Positions 6,475 to 7,565 of a stretch of 7,565 nucleotides of DNA are shown in pieces. The DNA is from Thiotrichales bacterium (lineage in GTDB: Bacteria; Pseudomonadota; Gammaproteobacteria; UWMA-0217). Numbering within the stretch: the first letter of the stretch is position 1; every line of letters begins with the position of its first letter. Both the position numbers and the translations under genes were made by a program. A model generated the notes under the pieces. It did not search any database, was not told where the DNA came from, and saw only the letters and a list, made by a program, of their open reading frames with translations. The stretch lies in assembly GCA_024763135.1 (NCBI GenBank), contig JANTGD010000169.1:1-7565 (forward strand), in the 5' to 3' direction.

Positions 6475-6639
6475 TATGCGGGTAACGACTCAGCTAACCC
6501 TTGAAATGCGCCAGTGCTGCGTTCAAAAATGGTCATTGACAGGTTGTAAACTCACATTTTCACCGTGCTCTGACACATTACAGGGTCAATCTGACCAGTC
6601 ACTACACATTTGACTACTCGCTGAGTAGTTACCTATGCG
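6475..6639. mobile_element. MITE-like element with 14-bp terminal inverted repeats and 6-bp target duplication
   Basis: The 153-bp segment 6481-6633 begins GGTAACGACTCAGC and ends GCTGAGTAGTTACC. These are inverted repeats matching at 13 of 14 positions. Immediately outside both ends lies the same hexamer, TATGCG (6475-6480 and 6634-6639), as expected for a target-site duplication. The interior has no credible gene. It folds as a long imperfect hairpin: ACCCTTGAAATGCGCCAG (6497-6514) against TGACACATTACAGGGT (6571-6586), and AAAAATG against CACATTTT nearer the tip. This is the anatomy of a non-autonomous miniature element moved by a transposase encoded elsewhere. It fills most of the exeA-pdxH intergenic gap. 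The parent transposon family is not identified. A right end sitting 34-40 bp from pdxH could affect its expression. Confidence 0.75.
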
Positions 6640-6657
6640 GTCACCAAGCCCAACATT

Positions 6658-6665
6658 GAGGAGGT
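6658..6665 (+). promoter_or_regulatory. Strong ribosome binding site of pdxH
   Basis: GAGGAGGT lies seven bases before the pdxH ATG at 6673, a near-perfect Shine-Dalgarno sequence that fixes the start. It contrasts with the weak sites before the minus-strand genes of this window. A TTGACT at 6610-6615 inside the end of the MITE-like element could supply a -35 box, but no good -10 follows at the right distance. Confidence 0.8.
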
Positions 6666-6672
6666 TTGCGTT

Positions 6673-7317
6673 ATGGTGGAAGCAGATTATCACAGCACAC
6701 GGCGGGACTATCTTTCGGGTAGCCTCAGTCGTGCCGATCTCGACCCGAATCCTGTCATTCAGTTTGCAAAATGGATGGATCTTGCGCTCAGCTATCCGAT
6801 TCTTGATGCTACAGCCGCTGCGCTGGCGACGGCTAATCAGCAGGGGCGTCCTTCTGTGCGCATCGTGTTACTCAAACACTTCGACGACTCCGGCTTTACC
6901 TGGTATACCGACAAACGCAGCGAGAAGGGCCGGGATCTTGCCGAAAACCCTTGGGCTGAATTGGCCTTTTATTGGCGGGAGCTGGATCGTCAACTGCGCG
7001 TGGCCGGCCAGGTAGAGGTGTTACCCGATGCACTCAACGATGCGTACTTTCTGGAGCGCCCGCCGGGCAGTCGATACGCAGCGGCAGCGTCGGTTCAGTC
7101 GTCTGTGATCGAGAGCCGGGCGGTGCTCGAAGCGCGTGTGGCCGACTTGCAGGAACGGTTTCCAGAGGAAAATGTGCCGCGGCCGGCCGATTGGGGCGGT
7201 TACCGCTTGATACCCGACCGTTTTGAGTTTTGGCAAGGACGAGAATCCCGTTTGCACGATCGATTCCGCTACAGCTCGCGGCCCGATGGTTGGCAAATCG
7301 AGCGCTTGAACCCCTAA
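6673..7317 (+). CDS. pdxH: Pyridoxine/pyridoxamine 5'-phosphate oxidase, PdxH
   Basis: PdxH is an FMN-dependent cytoplasmic oxidase that converts pyridoxine or pyridoxamine 5'-phosphate to pyridoxal 5'-phosphate, the last step of de novo and salvage vitamin B6 synthesis. The 214 residues match the E. coli enzyme (218) along their length. FMN and substrate segments are visible: RIVLLKHFDDSGFTWYTD (63-80), KRSEKGRDLAENPWAELAFYW (about 81-101), RQLRVAGQVE and SRYAAAASVQSSVI. The family signature FEFWQGRESRLHDRFRY is near the C terminus, and the protein ends WQIERLNP like its homologues. It stands alone on the plus strand, and the conserved repeat box starts at the very next base after its stop codon. 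I see no regulatory site other than the strong ribosome binding site. Confidence 0.97.
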   Translation: MVEADYHSTRRDYLSGSLSRADLDPNPVIQFAKWMDLALSYPILDATAAALATANQQGRPSVRIVLLKHFDDSGFTWYTDKRSEKGRDLAENPWAELAFYWRELDRQLRVAGQVEVLPDALNDAYFLERPPGSRYAAAASVQSSVIESRAVLEARVADLQERFPEENVPRPADWGGYRLIPDRFEFWQGRESRLHDRFRYSSRPDGWQIERLNP

Positions 7318-7342
7318 TACATCGTCCAATTTAAAATGACGG
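7318..7342 (-). repeat. Conserved box of the hairpin family, directly after the pdxH stop
   Basis: In the pdxH sense this reads TACATCGTCCAATTTAAAAT followed by GACGG, and it continues as ACTCAG at 7343-7348. Reverse complemented it matches the boxes at 2312-2338 and 4537-4563 at most positions. A further 16 bases, TCTTGTCTGCATTCCT (7352-7367), match the reverse complement of H2 sequence at about 2287-2302. The first box base follows the last base of the pdxH TAA with no gap. Confidence 0.8.
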
Positions 7343-7456
7343 ACTCAGTTGTCTTGTCTGCATTCCTAGTACTCCAGCAAGCGTGTTCTGATGGATACAG
7401 CGAGTCAGAAAGCGGTTAGCCACTAGTACACCGACAAGTTCAAACTGTCTATATCA

Positions 7457-7565
7457 GCGCAAACCCATGCGTTCAGAACAAGGCATTGTTGCGAAGCCAT
7501 GGTTGTTCCATGTCGAGCAGCAATAACGCCGTGCTGGACGCGTGGGTTTGCGCCCTTCGGGTGAG
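7457..7565 (-). repeat. Hairpin repeat H4, running to the window edge
   Basis: Outer arms GCGCAAACCCATGCGT (7457-7472) and ACGCGTGGGTTTGCGC (7538-7553) pair at 15 of 16 positions. Inside, GGCATTGTTGC (7482-7492) pairs with GCAATAACGCC (7520-7530), and the tip is a perfect CATGG/CCATG hairpin with loop TTGTT (7498-7512). On the minus strand the tip contains GGAACAACCAT, shared with H2. A CCCTTCGGG motif (7553-7561) abuts the outer stem, as in H1-H3. The box at 7318-7342 lies about 115 bp away on the side facing pdxH. The 90 bp between (7368-7456) contain a repeated CTAGTAC (7366-7372 and 7424-7430) and nothing else I can name. The element may continue past the window end. Confidence 0.8.

Noticed and set aside
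6610..6638. pdxH promoter made from TTGACT and CTATGC across the end of the MITE-like element
   Set aside because: The spacing of 17 is right, but CTATGC is a poor -10 match, so it was not called as a promoter.

Overview
The window looks like chromosomal DNA from a free-living gammaproteobacterium, probably a marine or Cellvibrionales/Pseudomonas-like lineage. The reasons are an adjacent fabA-fabB pair (anaerobic unsaturated fatty acid synthesis), an exeA-exeB (gspA-gspB) type II secretion accessory pair, an SprT metalloprotease and a PdxH oxidase, all closely resembling gammaproteobacterial proteins. The placement rests on protein similarity recalled from memory; no search was run.

Layout. 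Minus strand, reading right to left from 6375: exeA, a 273-bp gap holding a repeat, exeB, sprT six bases further on, then a small lipoprotein gene of unknown function. After about 500 bp of repeat-rich non-coding DNA come fabA and fabB (17-bp gap), also on the minus strand. pdxH is divergent from exeA, on the plus strand at 6673-7317. All six minus-strand genes and pdxH appear intact.

Gene roles. FabA makes and isomerises the C10 unsaturated acyl-ACP, and FabB elongates it. ExeA (AAA+ ATPase with a periplasmic peptidoglycan-binding tail) and ExeB form the inner-membrane complex that helps the outer-membrane secretin cross or insert through peptidoglycan. SprT is a zinc metalloprotease-like protein. 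PdxH makes pyridoxal 5'-phosphate. I see no functional link joining all of these.

The interesting part is between the genes. Four imperfect hairpins of about 100 bp (2039-2155, 2214-2300, 4421-4536, 7457-7553) look like diverged members of one interspersed family, each beside a CCCTTCGGG-type motif. Three are followed on one side by a conserved ~27-bp box (2312-2338, 4537-4563, 7318-7342), and that box always faces the 3' end of a gene (lipoprotein, exeA, pdxH). Separately, 6481-6633 has the anatomy of a miniature inverted-repeat transposable element: 14-bp terminal inverted repeats flanked by a perfect 6-bp direct repeat, TATGCG. A further copy of its terminal repeat lies at 25-37. No CRISPR array, rRNA, tRNA or complete insertion sequence is visible.
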